DNA of 64,000 nt, taken from positions 119,650-183,649 of the forward strand of contig CAVOIC010000002.1 of assembly GCA_963695985.1 (NCBI GenBank). The letters are read 5' to 3'. Under the pieces are notes generated by a model that saw nothing but the letters and a program-made list of their open reading frames with translations, had not been told where the DNA came from and searched no databases. Shown here piece after piece: positions 43,985 through 52,840 of the stretch. The stretch is from DATBVX01 sp963695985 (GTDB lineage Bacteria > Pseudomonadota > Gammaproteobacteria > Steroidobacterales > Steroidobacteraceae). Numbering within the stretch: the stretch's first letter is position 1; every line of letters begins with the position of its first letter. Position numbers and translations under genes: made by a program.

Positions 43985-44637
43985 GCTTTCACTCCGCGGC
44001 GCGCGTACGTGGCGCCGGTCTGAAACCGCAACGGCAGACCGGTTACGCAATGGAAGATCTTGCCGAAGGGCAGCCAGATCATCAGCGCCTCCACGCTCAG
44101 GATGTGGAGCCCGATCATCGTCTCGTGCTGCTGCGGAAACAGGTGCGCATAGGTCACGAGCCCCGTGACCAGCGGCGCGCACGTGAGGAGCACGCTCACA
44201 TAGTCATCGAAGTCGGAAATGACCTTGAGCACCGGATGGATCATCCGCCGCACGAGCAGCGCGACCAGTATCGCGAGCGTGACGGCGGCGAGAATCATGA
44301 TGGCCTGGTTGGGCAGACCCGGCCAGCCGAAGCCGAAGATCGACTTGAGGAACGGGATATGCGGCCCGAAGAACAGGAACGTCGCAAAGAAGCCGAGATG
44401 CCAGGCATATCCGCTGATGTGCTGGAACGTAATGTTCTTCTCGAGCTCGTGCGGTGGCACCGAACGCATCGCCACGGCACGCAGGCCTGCCACGATGCGA
44501 CTGTCACCGCGGGGTGTCGAGCGGTCCCTGCGTCGTGCGAGCAGAACAGCTCCGCTCAGGCGCCAGACGATGCCGATCACCATCAGGGACATGGCCCAAT
44601 ACATCGCAGGGCCGCGCGCAAAGTCGAGCAACGTCAT
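43981..44637 (-). CDS. isp1: Isp1: NarI-like cytochrome b membrane subunit
   Basis: The 218-residue protein has about five transmembrane helices and several His residues in helices (ISGYAWHLGFFATF, MIGLHILSV, GKIFHCVTG). This resembles the NarI/DsrM-type cytochrome b that exchanges electrons with the quinone pool. It starts at ATG 44637, overlapping the small-subunit stop (ATGA). Between small subunit and Isp2, it is the expected membrane anchor of a group 1e hydrogenase. Confidence 0.9.
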   Translation of the reverse strand: MTLLDFARGPAMYWAMSLMVIGIVWRLSGAVLLARRRDRSTPRGDSRIVAGLRAVAMRSVPPHELEKNITFQHISGYAWHLGFFATFLFFGPHIPFLKSIFGFGWPGLPNQAIMILAAVTLAILVALLVRRMIHPVLKVISDFDDYVSVLLTCAPLVTGLVTYAHLFPQQHETMIGLHILSVEALMIWLPFGKIFHCVTGLPLRFQTGATYARRGVKA

Positions 44638-45695
44638 TGCGATTGCTCCCCTTGTTGTGCCTGCTTCTGGCGGCGCCGTGCGAGCGCTGCCGCAGCCACT
44701 CCGACGGCGGCGCCGGCCGCAGCGGCCGCTCCTATCGTGGCAGCGTTGCCCCAGCGCGCCGTCGACAGTGCGTCGTAGAAACCGCCCTTGTCCCAGAAAT
44801 TCGGCTCCGCGCAGCCGATGCAGCCGTGGCCGGCCTCGATAGGAAAGCTCGTACCGCCATTCCACTTGATGGTGGCGCAGGCGTTATGGGTGATCGGGCC
44901 CTTGCAGCCGAGCTTGAACAGGCACCAGCCCTTGCGCGCGCCTTCGTCATCGAAGGATTCGGCGAACTGCCCGCGCTCGTAGAACGGGCGGCGATAGCAA
45001 CGATCGTGGATGGTTTGCCCGTAGAAGGCGAGCGGTCGGCCGAGCTCGTCGAGGTCAGGGATCTTGCCGAAGGTCAGAAACTGGGCCAGCACGCCGGTGA
45101 TCACCACCGGAATGGGTGGGCAACCCGAGATGTTGATGATCGGCTTGTCCTTGATGAGATCACTGACGGCAACTGCGCCCGTGGGATTCGGCTTGGCGGC
45201 GGGAATACCGCCGAATGAGGCACACGTTCCGATGGCGACGATGGCAGCGGCGCCCTTGGCCGCATCGCGCAGCAGGTCAACGTTGCTGACGCCGGCGATG
45301 GTTGAATAGCCGGGATTCCCCATCGGAATCGAGCCGTCGACCGCGAGCAGGTACTTGCCCCAGTTCTCCTTCATCGCGTTGCGGCGCGCTTCCTCTGCCG
45401 CCTCTCCGGCCGCCGCCTGTATGGTGTGCTGATAGTCGAGCGAGATCGCCTCGAAGATCAGGCCCTCGAGCGTGGGGCTGTCGGCCCGCGTGATGGATTC
45501 GGTGCAGCCGGTGCATTCCTGGAAAGGGAGCCAGATGACCGAGGGTCGCCGCGCCTTTGCAAGCGCCGCCGCGATCTCCTGTGCCATCGCTGGAGGCAGC
45601 GCCATCCAGGAAGCCGCCGCGGCACAGAACTTGAGCAGCCCGCGGCGCGTCACTCCGCGCCCGCGCAAGTAGTCACCCACGAGAACGTCGCGCAT
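44634..45695 (-). CDS. hynS: [NiFe]-hydrogenase small subunit, Tat-exported
   Basis: The 353-residue protein starts with a twin-arginine signal (GVTRRGLLKFCAAAASW). The proximal cluster motif is QECTGCTES (Cys 61 and 64), followed by IGTCASFGG and ISGCPP. Distal and medial clusters use the HDRCYRRPFYERG, LGCKGPITHNACATIKW and GHGCIGCAEPNFW segments. A C-terminal transmembrane helix and basic tail anchor it. The proximal site has the standard four-Cys set (CTGC), not the CTCC of oxygen-tolerant enzymes. AGGGGGAAAC precedes the ATG. It follows the protease and hupH-like genes in one operon. Confidence 0.93.
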   Translation of the reverse strand: MRDVLVGDYLRGRGVTRRGLLKFCAAAASWMALPPAMAQEIAAALAKARRPSVIWLPFQECTGCTESITRADSPTLEGLIFEAISLDYQHTIQAAAGEAAEEARRNAMKENWGKYLLAVDGSIPMGNPGYSTIAGVSNVDLLRDAAKGAAAIVAIGTCASFGGIPAAKPNPTGAVAVSDLIKDKPIINISGCPPIPVVITGVLAQFLTFGKIPDLDELGRPLAFYGQTIHDRCYRRPFYERGQFAESFDDEGARKGWCLFKLGCKGPITHNACATIKWNGGTSFPIEAGHGCIGCAEPNFWDKGGFYDALSTARWGNAATIGAAAAAGAAVGVAAAALARRRQKQAQQGEQSQ

Positions 45696-45727
45696 GTTTC
45701 CCCCTGTTTTGAGCTGGGGCCAACTGT

Positions 45728-46198
45728 TCAGCTTTCTAACACGTCGGGTGAGCCTTCCCCATTCGTATTTGGCGCAGTCTGCCGCGACGCGGCGGTCCCA
45801 CTCATGAACCGCACTTCACGGGCGATGCGCTCGCGGCTCTCGCGCACCTCTTCGGCCTGGGAGCGGATGATGTCCGGCACAAAGGTGATTTCGATGAGCC
45901 GCCCAACGATCTCGCCCGCCGGATCGTGGTGCGTGATGACCCAGACCCCTGGGAAGCGGCTCTCGTTCACGGTGGATCGACCACCCGCCTCGAGCTCCGC
46001 GCGCACCTCGCCCGTCCCGAGGAACTCCAGAATGCGTCCTTCCTCTCCCGGAGCGAGTGGTATGCCACGCAGGTCGACAGTCGACGCTTGACCTAGCTCG
46101 ACGAGTCGCTCGAGCGCGTGGCCGATCTCGTGCAGCAGCGGCTCGACGTTGCCGCTCGCCAGCTCGACCGTCACCGGAATGCCGGCGAAAGCGCTCAC
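45728..46198 (-). CDS. HupH/HyaF-type hydrogenase expression protein, single C-terminal domain
   Basis: The 156-residue protein corresponds to the HupH C-terminal domain: LLHEIGHALERLVELGQAST, LGTGEVRAELEAGGRSTV, NESRFPGVWVITHHDPAGEI and EITFVPDIIRSQAEEVRE. Full HupH/HyaF proteins are about 280 residues with two such domains; this one has only one. They help fit the iron-sulfur clusters into the small subunit. The GTG start at 46198 overlaps the protease stop (GTGA). It is followed 32 bp downstream by the small-subunit gene it presumably serves. Confidence 0.82.
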   Translation of the reverse strand: MSAFAGIPVTVELASGNVEPLLHEIGHALERLVELGQASTVDLRGIPLAPGEEGRILEFLGTGEVRAELEAGGRSTVNESRFPGVWVITHHDPAGEIVGRLIEITFVPDIIRSQAEEVRESRERIAREVRFMSGTAASRQTAPNTNGEGSPDVLES

Positions 46199-46711
46199 GG
46201 CACGCTCTCTCTCTCGCCGAGCCAGCGCTGCAGCACGCCGCGCGCCATCAGGACCGCCGGTGCCACGCCTCGCTCTACCTCTGCGCTCAGCTCCTCGCCC
46301 AGCTCGGTGGTTGCCGGCTCCACCCCAATCAGCGCGCGGCGGCGCGGAAACCTCCCGGTGAGCCGCGCCATGTCGAGCGCGTCGCGCAGCCCGATCTCGT
46401 GCACGCTGCCGCGCCGTCCGGTCAGAAAGCGATCCATGGCCTCGTCCTCGAAGCAGCGCACGCTGCCGGGACGCTCGGCCATGTGCACCGCGTCGATGAC
46501 CAGGAGGTCCGTCGCCTCCTCGATGAGCCCCGACGAGCATGAAGCCGATCGTGCCGCCATCGACGAACCTGAGGCGGCCATCCGCCTCATGTCCTTGTTC
46601 CAGCGCGCGCAGCACGTGGACGCCAACGCCGTCATCGCGCAGCAGCACGTTGCCGACGCCGAGTACCAGCACCTGTGCGCAGGCTGGCGTGTCCGGATTG
46701 CCCGAATCCAT
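46195..46711 (-). pseudogene. hydrogenase maturation protease (HyaD/HupD type), frameshifted
   Basis: The N-terminal part reads VLVLGVGNVLLRDDGVGVHV with the nickel-binding Asp, then VDGGTIGFMLVG. The family pattern continues in another frame as LIEEATDLLVIDAVHMAERP and SVHEIGLRDALDMARLTGRF. The switch falls on CCCC at 46528-46531 (GGGG on the coding strand); three G instead of four restores one frame of about 171 residues, the normal length. This enzyme cuts the C-terminal tail of the large subunit after nickel insertion. A sequencing error is likely, because the rest of the locus is intact and needs this step. First gene of the hydrogenase operon. Confidence 0.75.
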
Positions 46712-46797
46712 GCGCGTATGGTCGCTCGGTCGCGGCCCGAGTCGAGTACGTACTTGTACGCACGCTGGGCGCGCGCGAGCGCGCGTAGGATCAGCGC
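46712..46797. promoter_or_regulatory. divergent control region, hydrogenase operon / hyp operon
   Basis: These 86 bp separate the two divergent operons and should hold both promoters. Visible are the perfect 10-bp palindrome AGTACGTACT (46745-46754), a nearby GTAC repeat, and a CGCGCG-rich inverted repeat at about 46768-46786. No -24/-12 (sigma-54) element and no convincing -35/-10 pair was found. Confidence 0.45.
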
Positions 46798-47025
46798 ATG
46801 TGTCTTGCGATCCCGATGCAAGTGCGTTCGATCGAGGGCCTGCAGGCCGAGTGCGAGATCAAGGGCATCCGACGCTCGGTCAGCCTGTTCATGCTGCAAG
46901 GCGAACCGGTCGAGCCCGGCGACTTCGTGCTGGTACACGTGGGCTATGCGATCCAGAAACTCGCCGAGACCGAGGCGCGCTCGACGTGGGAACTCTTCGA
47001 CGAGATGCTGGCCGCCGATGCATGA
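46798..47025 (+). CDS. hypC: hydrogenase assembly chaperone HypC
   Basis: The 75-residue protein starts MCLAIPMQV, with the conserved Cys-2 exposed after Met removal, and contains GDFVLVHVGYAIQKL, the HypC/HupF family core. With HypD it carries the Fe(CN)2CO unit to the large subunit. It is the first gene of the plus-strand hyp operon and overlaps hypA by 8 bp. Confidence 0.93.
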   Translation: MCLAIPMQVRSIEGLQAECEIKGIRRSVSLFMLQGEPVEPGDFVLVHVGYAIQKLAETEARSTWELFDEMLAADA

Positions 47026-47392
47026 GCTTGCGATCTGCCAGGCATTGCTCGATGAGGTAGAGCGCGTCGCTCGGGCGCAGCAGGCCGAGCGGGTTGCCGC
47101 AGTGCGCGTGCGTTGTGGCGCACTCGCCGGGGTCGAGCCTGAGCTACTGCATCGCGCCTACGAGGTAGCACGAGCCGGCACGCTCGCCGAACATGCGGCG
47201 CTGACGATCGAGGAGTCGCCCGTGCGCGTTTACTGCCCGCGCTGCGAGCGCGAGAGCGCCGCCCCGGTACAGCGTCTGGTTTGCCCCGCATGCGGCGAAT
47301 GGCGCACCAAGGTGATCGCGGGCGATGAGCTCTTGCTCATGAGCGTCGAGCTGATCGCTGCAGACGCTGCACGGCCGCAAGGGAGGAACTAG
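47018..47392 (+). CDS. hypA: hydrogenase nickel incorporation protein HypA
   Basis: The 124-residue protein begins MHELAICQALLDEVER, with the nickel-binding Met-His-Glu, and has a zinc finger of two CxxC pairs, CPRCERE and CPACGEW. It delivers nickel together with HypB. The start at 47018 lies inside the end of hypC, and hypB starts three bases after its stop. Confidence 0.93.
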   Translation: MHELAICQALLDEVERVARAQQAERVAAVRVRCGALAGVEPELLHRAYEVARAGTLAEHAALTIEESPVRVYCPRCERESAAPVQRLVCPACGEWRTKVIAGDELLLMSVELIAADAARPQGRN

Positions 47393-47394
47393 AC

Positions 47395-48126
47395 ATGTGC
47401 CAGGACTGCGGATGCTCCGCGACGGTGCCGGAGCACGTGCCGCTGGTGAAACCTCTGCTCGAGCGCAACGATGCCGAGGCGCGCCACAACCGGGCGCACT
47501 TCGACGCGCACGGCGTGCTGGCGGTGAACCTGATGTCAGCGCCCGGCTCCGGCAAGACACTGCTGCTCGAGGCGACGATCCGCGCGCTGCGCGATGAGTT
47601 CCCCTGTGCCGTCATCGAAGGCGACCTTGAAACCGACAACGATGCGGCGCGCATCCGCCGTCACGGAGTCCCCGCGATTCAGATCACCACCGGCTCGGCC
47701 TGCCATCTGGATGCACACATGGTGCATCACGCGCTGCACGAGATCGATCTCGACGGGCTGTCGCTGCTCTTCATCGAAAACGTCGGCAATCTCGTGTGCC
47801 CGGCCAGCTTCGCGCTCGGGTCACATCGCGACGTAGTGCTCGTGTCGGTAACCGAGGGCGACGACAAGCCGGCCAAATACCCCGTCATGTTCCGTCATGC
47901 CGATCTCGTACTCGTGACCAAGTCCGACCTGCTCGGCGTGATTGATGACTTCGAGGTGGCGAACATCGCACGTCACGTGCGCGCGCTCGGAAATGCGGCG
48001 CCCGTGGTGGCAATCTCGGCGCGGACGGGCGCGGGTCTCGAAGTCTGGTTCGACTGGCTGCGCGGACAGAGCGCCATGCAGCGCAGCGCCCCCAAGTCGG
48101 CAGTCGCGACAGGAGCAGTCGCATGA
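47395..48126 (+). CDS. hypB: hydrogenase nickel incorporation GTPase HypB
   Basis: The 243-residue GTPase starts MCQDCGC, the N-terminal high-affinity nickel motif, without a His-rich stretch, so it should insert nickel but not store it. The P-loop is SAPGSGKTLLLEATIRAL. EGDLETDNDAARIRRHG, QITTGSACHLDAHMV with the metal-binding Cys-His, and VTKSDLL complete the G domain. Its stop overlaps the hypD start (ATGA). Confidence 0.94.
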   Translation: MCQDCGCSATVPEHVPLVKPLLERNDAEARHNRAHFDAHGVLAVNLMSAPGSGKTLLLEATIRALRDEFPCAVIEGDLETDNDAARIRRHGVPAIQITTGSACHLDAHMVHHALHEIDLDGLSLLFIENVGNLVCPASFALGSHRDVVLVSVTEGDDKPAKYPVMFRHADLVLVTKSDLLGVIDDFEVANIARHVRALGNAAPVVAISARTGAGLEVWFDWLRGQSAMQRSAPKSAVATGAVA

Positions 48127-49250
48127 CGCGCGCGCCGGTCACCGCCGCTCACTGGTTGGAGCGCATTCGCACGCTCCCGCTGTCGCGGCCGGTGAAGATT
48201 CTCAATGTCTGCGGGGGTCACGAGCGCTCCATCAGCGCCGCGGGCCTGCGCGCCGCGCTGCCGCCACAAATCGAGCTCATTCCCGGTCCGGGCTGCCCGG
48301 TGTGCATCTGTCCAGAGGAAGATATCCACGAGGCGATCCAGATCGCGCGCAGCGAAAGCGTAACCGTGGTCGCGTACGGCGACATGCTGCGCGTGCCGGT
48401 CAACGCACCGCGCAGCGAGCCCCGCTCGCTCGAGCAGGCGAAAGCCGCCGGTGCGGACGTGCGCCCAATCGCCAGCCCGATGGATGCCGTGCGCATCGCG
48501 GAGGCGAACGCAGGCCGACCCGTGGTATTTCTAGCGGCGGGATTCGAGACCACGACCGCACCGTGCGCGGCCATGCTGGCCCAGGGTGCGCCGGAGAACC
48601 TGTACGTCCTGCTCTCCGGCCGGCGCACCTGGCCAATCGTCGCCCAATTGCTCGAGAGCGGCACTGCCGCCTTCGATGCCCTGGTGGCGCCGGGACACGT
48701 TGCGACCGTGATGGGACCCGAAGAGTGGGAGTTCGTGGCGACGCGGCACGGGATGCCTGCGGCGATCGCCGGTTTCAGGCCGGACACTCTGCTCGCGGCG
48801 ACTTATTCCGTGCTCAGGCAGCTGCAGGAGGGACGACCCTTCCTCGACAACTGTTATAGCAGCGCCGTGCGGCCGGGCGGCAATACCGCCGCACGACGTT
48901 TTCTCGAGCGCGTGATGAGCGTTGTCGATGCGAACTGGCGCGGCATCGGCGTCGTGCCGCAGTCGGGCTTTGCCTTGCGGCCTGAGTACGCGGCGCACGA
49001 TGCGCGCGTGCGGTTCCCCGGTTACCGCGACCAGGCGCGCAAGCGCGCCGGTCAGATGCCGCCGGGCTGCGACTGTGCCCAGGTCGTGCTGGGACGCATC
49101 CGCCCGAACGAATGCCGACTCTACGGAGTCGCCTGTACCCCCCACCATCCCATTGGCCCCTGCATGGTCTCCGATGAGGGGGCGTGCCGGATCTGGTGGG
49201 CAAGCGGCGTGCGCGAGCCCGCGCGTCCGCGGCGTGCAGCCGCCGGCTGA
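48123..49250 (+). CDS. hypD: hydrogenase formation protein HypD
   Basis: The 375-residue protein contains the HypD signatures NVCGGHERS (Cys 30), PGPGCPVCICPEEDI, GFETTTAP and the C-terminal iron-sulfur cysteines in PPGCDCAQVVLG and ECRLYGVACTPHHPIGPCMV. It is the scaffold on which the Fe(CN)2CO centre is built with HypC and HypE. It is joined to hypB by an ATGA overlap and followed 4 bp later by hypF. Confidence 0.94.
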   Translation: MTRAPVTAAHWLERIRTLPLSRPVKILNVCGGHERSISAAGLRAALPPQIELIPGPGCPVCICPEEDIHEAIQIARSESVTVVAYGDMLRVPVNAPRSEPRSLEQAKAAGADVRPIASPMDAVRIAEANAGRPVVFLAAGFETTTAPCAAMLAQGAPENLYVLLSGRRTWPIVAQLLESGTAAFDALVAPGHVATVMGPEEWEFVATRHGMPAAIAGFRPDTLLAATYSVLRQLQEGRPFLDNCYSSAVRPGGNTAARRFLERVMSVVDANWRGIGVVPQSGFALRPEYAAHDARVRFPGYRDQARKRAGQMPPGCDCAQVVLGRIRPNECRLYGVACTPHHPIGPCMVSDEGACRIWWASGVREPARPRRAAAG

Positions 49251-49254
49251 GCGT

Positions 49255-51507
49255 GTGGCTGCTCCGTCGGCCGTCGCGAGGCATCTGGTCCTGACCGGTC
49301 ACGTGCAGGGCGTCGGCTTTCGCCCGTTCGTCTATCGTCTCGCGCATCGCCATAGCCTCGACGGCAGCGTCTGCAACCGCCTGGGTGAGGTCGAGATTGT
49401 CGTGCAGGGTGAATCGCGCGCCGTGGCGGCGTTCGCGCGGGACATCATCGACGGTGCGCCTCCGCTCGCCGCACCGCGCCTGACGCTCGATGAGCCCTGG
49501 TCGGTCGATCGGAGCCTTCGCGGCTTCGAGATTGCCCCGAGCGAGGCCGGCCGCGCCGCACGCATCTTCGTGCCGGCCGATCAGTTCATGTGTGAGGACT
49601 GCCGGCGCGAGCTCGAGGATCCGCACGACCGACGCCATCGGTATCCCTTCATCAATTGCACACAGTGCGGCCCGCGCTACACGCTTATCGAGCGCCTCCC
49701 GTACGACCGGCCGAACACCACGCTCGCGCATTTCACGCTCTGTGCGCAGTGCGAGCGTGAATACCGCGATCCCCTCGATCGGCGCTATCACGCTGAGCCC
49801 ATCGCCTGCCCGCGCTGTGGTCCGCAAGTCGAGCTGCGCGAGGGCAGCCGCCGCATCGCGCGCGATGCGGCGCTCGCGCGAGCTCTCGAGCTGCTGCGCA
49901 ACGGCGCCGTCCTCGCCGTCAAGGGTGTGGGCGGCTATCACCTGATGTGCGACGCAAAGAATGAAGTGGCGGTCCGCGCTCTGCGTCTGCGCAAACGGCG
50001 CCCCGACAGGCCGCTCGCAGTGATGTTCCCGCGGCGTGGCGCGGATGGCCTGGCCGCAGTGCGCGAGGAGGCGCTGCCGAGCGAATCGGAAGCAGCACTC
50101 ATCGGCTCACCGGCACGTCCGATCGTGCTGGTGACACGCAACCCCGACGCGCGCCTCGCGCCCGGCATCGCGCCCGGCTTGTCCGAGTTCGGCGTGTTCC
50201 TGCCTTACAGTCCCTTGCATCAGCTATTGCTGGAAGGATTCGGCGGGCCACTCGTTGCAACATCGGGCAACCTGAGCGGTGAGCCCGTGATCACGGACGA
50301 GGCGATGGCCCAGGAGCGGCTTGCGCCGCTGGTCGATGCCTTCCTGCATCATGACCGGCCGATCGCGCGCCCCGCCGACGATTCTGTCTGCCGGCGTATC
50401 GCCGGGCGCATGCGGCGGCTGCGGATCGGACGGGGGCTGGCGCCATTGGAGATCGATCTGGCGTTCGATATCCCGCAGCCACTGCTCGGCGTTGGCGCGC
50501 ATCTCAAGAACTGCGTGGCGCTGGCATGGGAGCGCCGCGCCGTGGTTTCGCCGCACATCGGCACGTTGAGCAGTCCGCGCGCCCTCGCCGTCTTCGAGCG
50601 CACGATCGAGGATCTGCAGCTACTCTACGGTGTGCGCGCCGCAGGCATTGCCTGTGACGCGCATCCCGGCTATGCGAGCACGCGCCACGCCCTGCGCACG
50701 GGTCTGCCGCTCACCCGCGTCTGGCATCACCACGCGCACGCCGGCGCACTGGCTGCAGAGTGGCCTCAGGAGCGCGCTTGGCTCGTATTTGCCTGGGATG
50801 GCGTTGGGCTTGGCGAGGACGGGACGCTCTGGGGCGGCGAGACGCTTGCCGGCTCGCCTGGTCACTGGTCTCGCGTCGCGAGTTTCCGCCCGTTCCGGCT
50901 TCCCGGCGGCGACCGCGTGGCGCGCGAGCCCTGGCGTACCGCGGCTTCACTCTGCTGGGAGAGCGGACGCGAGCCCGGTGACCTGCCGCCGGAATCGGTG
51001 TTGCTGCGGCGTGCCTGGGCGAGTCACCTGAATGCGCCGTGGTCCACTGCGGCCGGGCGGCTATTCGATGCCGCCGCGGCGCTCGTGCTCGGTATCCAGC
51101 ATACGAGTTACGAAGCACAGGGCCCCATGCAACTCGAAGCGATCGCCGCGCCAGCTGCACCGACACAGCCATTGCCGTTGACCTTCGAGGTGGGCGGGCT
51201 ACTGCGCGCGGACTGGGCGCCGCTCCTCGATGTGCTCTGCGACGGGACGCGTAGCGCGGCCGAGCGCGCCGGCTATTTCCACGATGCCCTCGCCCACACG
51301 ATCCTCCGCATCGCAGAGCACGAACGTGCGAAGCACCACGACTTTGCGGTGGGCTTGACGGGAGGGGTATTCCAGAACCGGCGGCTCGCGGACACGGCAC
51401 TGGTGCTGCTCGAGCAGGCAGGCTTCCGCGTGCGTCTAAACGAGTCGCTCCCCTGCAACGATGCGGGTATCGCGTTCGGACAAATCGTCGAGGCGGCAGC
51501 GCGATGA
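49255..51507 (+). CDS. hypF: carbamoyltransferase HypF
   Basis: The 750-residue protein has all HypF modules in order. The acylphosphatase domain is LTGHVQGVGFRPFVYRLAHR. Two zinc fingers follow (CEDCRRE, CTQCGPRY and CAQCEREY, CPRCGP), then the YrdC-like domain (LAVKGVGGYHLMCDA, LVATSGNLSGEPV). The Kae1-like carbamoyltransferase domain has HHAHAGALAAEW and GLTGGVFQN. It makes carbamoyl-adenylate and loads HypE for cyanide synthesis. GTG 49255 gives the usual length; a GTG at 49234 is the alternative. Its stop overlaps the HemN-like start. Confidence 0.93.
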   Translation: MAAPSAVARHLVLTGHVQGVGFRPFVYRLAHRHSLDGSVCNRLGEVEIVVQGESRAVAAFARDIIDGAPPLAAPRLTLDEPWSVDRSLRGFEIAPSEAGRAARIFVPADQFMCEDCRRELEDPHDRRHRYPFINCTQCGPRYTLIERLPYDRPNTTLAHFTLCAQCEREYRDPLDRRYHAEPIACPRCGPQVELREGSRRIARDAALARALELLRNGAVLAVKGVGGYHLMCDAKNEVAVRALRLRKRRPDRPLAVMFPRRGADGLAAVREEALPSESEAALIGSPARPIVLVTRNPDARLAPGIAPGLSEFGVFLPYSPLHQLLLEGFGGPLVATSGNLSGEPVITDEAMAQERLAPLVDAFLHHDRPIARPADDSVCRRIAGRMRRLRIGRGLAPLEIDLAFDIPQPLLGVGAHLKNCVALAWERRAVVSPHIGTLSSPRALAVFERTIEDLQLLYGVRAAGIACDAHPGYASTRHALRTGLPLTRVWHHHAHAGALAAEWPQERAWLVFAWDGVGLGEDGTLWGGETLAGSPGHWSRVASFRPFRLPGGDRVAREPWRTAASLCWESGREPGDLPPESVLLRRAWASHLNAPWSTAAGRLFDAAAALVLGIQHTSYEAQGPMQLEAIAAPAAPTQPLPLTFEVGGLLRADWAPLLDVLCDGTRSAAERAGYFHDALAHTILRIAEHERAKHHDFAVGLTGGVFQNRRLADTALVLLEQAGFRVRLNESLPCNDAGIAFGQIVEAAAR

Positions 51508-52832
51508 TCGATATCCTGATCGCTGAGTACCTGCGCTACGCGAATCATGCGGCGATGCGCCTCGATCCGGTGCGGGCGGGCTTTTCTCTCCCCCCGCCAG
51601 ATCCCGCGCGTCGTTATCTCCTCTACGTGCACGTACCCTTCTGCCCGAGTTTGTGCCCCTTCTGCTCGTTCCATCGGGTCGTGCTGCGCGAGGACAAGGC
51701 GCGCCGTTATTTCGCCGCTCTGCGCACGCAGCTCAGGCAATACGCCGAAGCGGGTTTCCGGCTCGGCGGCGTTTACGTCGGCGGCGGCACCCCCACGGCA
51801 GTTCCGGACGAGCTCGAGCGCACGCTCGGACTGATCAACGAGCTCTTCGGTCGCCAGGCTTTCTCTGTCGAGACCAATCCGAGCGATCTCACTCCCTCCG
51901 TGATCGCCATGCTCCAACGTGCGGGTGTCGAGCGACTCTCGGTCGGTGTGCAGAGCTTCGACGATGGTCTCTTGCGCGCGATGGGGCGCTACGAGAAGTA
52001 CGGCTCCTCGGCCGCCATTCGCGAACACCTGGCAGCCGTGGCCGAAGCCTTTCCGACGCTCAACGTCGACATGATCTTCAATCTGCCAGGCCAGACGCGC
52101 TCGATGCTCGAACGCGATCTGGACATTCTCGCGGGCGAGCTGAAAGTACGACAGGTGTCGTTCTATCCCCTGATGGTGGCGGGCTCCACACGCCTCGCAA
52201 TGCGGGAGCGCATGGGCGGCTACGGCGCGAACCGTGAGCGCGAGTACTATCGGTCGATCCAGCGGCGTCTCGCGCAGGACTACCGCGCATCGTCCGCATG
52301 GTGCTTCTCACGTGGCCAGGCGACAAGCGACGAATACATCGTGACCGACGACGAGTATATCGGCGCCGGCAGCGGCGCTTTCGGCTACTACAAAGGCCTG
52401 GTGTACTCGAACACGTTCTCGCTGAATCGTTACGCGCAGCTCGCCGGCGCCCACAGCTCGCCCGTGACGATGGCACGGGAAATGAACGAGCTCGAGCGCA
52501 TGCGCTACGATTTCCTGACGCGCCTGTTCGGCCTGTCGCTCGACAAGGCGTTCGTCCGACGCAAGTACGGTGGGCACTTCGAGCGCCGGCTGTGGCAGGA
52601 AATAGCGTTCTTTCGGACGATCGGTGCGCTGCGCGACACGGGCCCGCGCCTGGAGCTTACCGAGCGCGGCATGTACTACTGGGTAGTAATGATGCGCGAG
52701 TTCTTCACGGGCGTGAACCGCTTTCGCGAGCAGATGCGCCTCAACATCCGCCGCGAGCTCGACGTCGGACCGGCCGCTCGTGCGCAGGCGTCGGTGCCTG
52801 AACGCGCGCGCGCCCACCTCGCACGACTTTGA
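51504..52832 (+). CDS. HemN-like radical SAM protein between hypF and hypE
   Basis: The 442-residue protein has the radical-SAM cluster motif CPSLCPFC (Cys 47, 51, 54), preceded by YVHVPF as in HemN/HemW. GVYVGGGTPTAVPDELERTL and FSVETNPSDLTPSVI follow, then SVGVQSFDDGLLRAMGR. The HemN C-terminal domain (MRYDFLTRLFG and ELTERGMYYW) is present. These are coproporphyrinogen-III-oxidase-family features. Its ATGA overlap with hypF and 8-bp gap before hypE place it inside the hyp operon. It may be a haem chaperone or an anaerobic haem-synthesis enzyme serving Isp1 and cytochromes, or an unknown hydrogenase accessory. The first is safer. Confidence 0.85.
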   Translation: MIDILIAEYLRYANHAAMRLDPVRAGFSLPPPDPARRYLLYVHVPFCPSLCPFCSFHRVVLREDKARRYFAALRTQLRQYAEAGFRLGGVYVGGGTPTAVPDELERTLGLINELFGRQAFSVETNPSDLTPSVIAMLQRAGVERLSVGVQSFDDGLLRAMGRYEKYGSSAAIREHLAAVAEAFPTLNVDMIFNLPGQTRSMLERDLDILAGELKVRQVSFYPLMVAGSTRLAMRERMGGYGANREREYYRSIQRRLAQDYRASSAWCFSRGQATSDEYIVTDDEYIGAGSGAFGYYKGLVYSNTFSLNRYAQLAGAHSSPVTMAREMNELERMRYDFLTRLFGLSLDKAFVRRKYGGHFERRLWQEIAFFRTIGALRDTGPRLELTERGMYYWVVMMREFFTGVNRFREQMRLNIRRELDVGPAARAQASVPERARAHLARL

Positions 52833-52840
52833 TTCACTCC

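Noticed and set aside
46712..46797. Search for a sigma-54 promoter between the hydrogenase and hyp operons
   Set aside because: No TGGC-N8-TTGC-like element was found on either strand, so sigma-54 control is not claimed.
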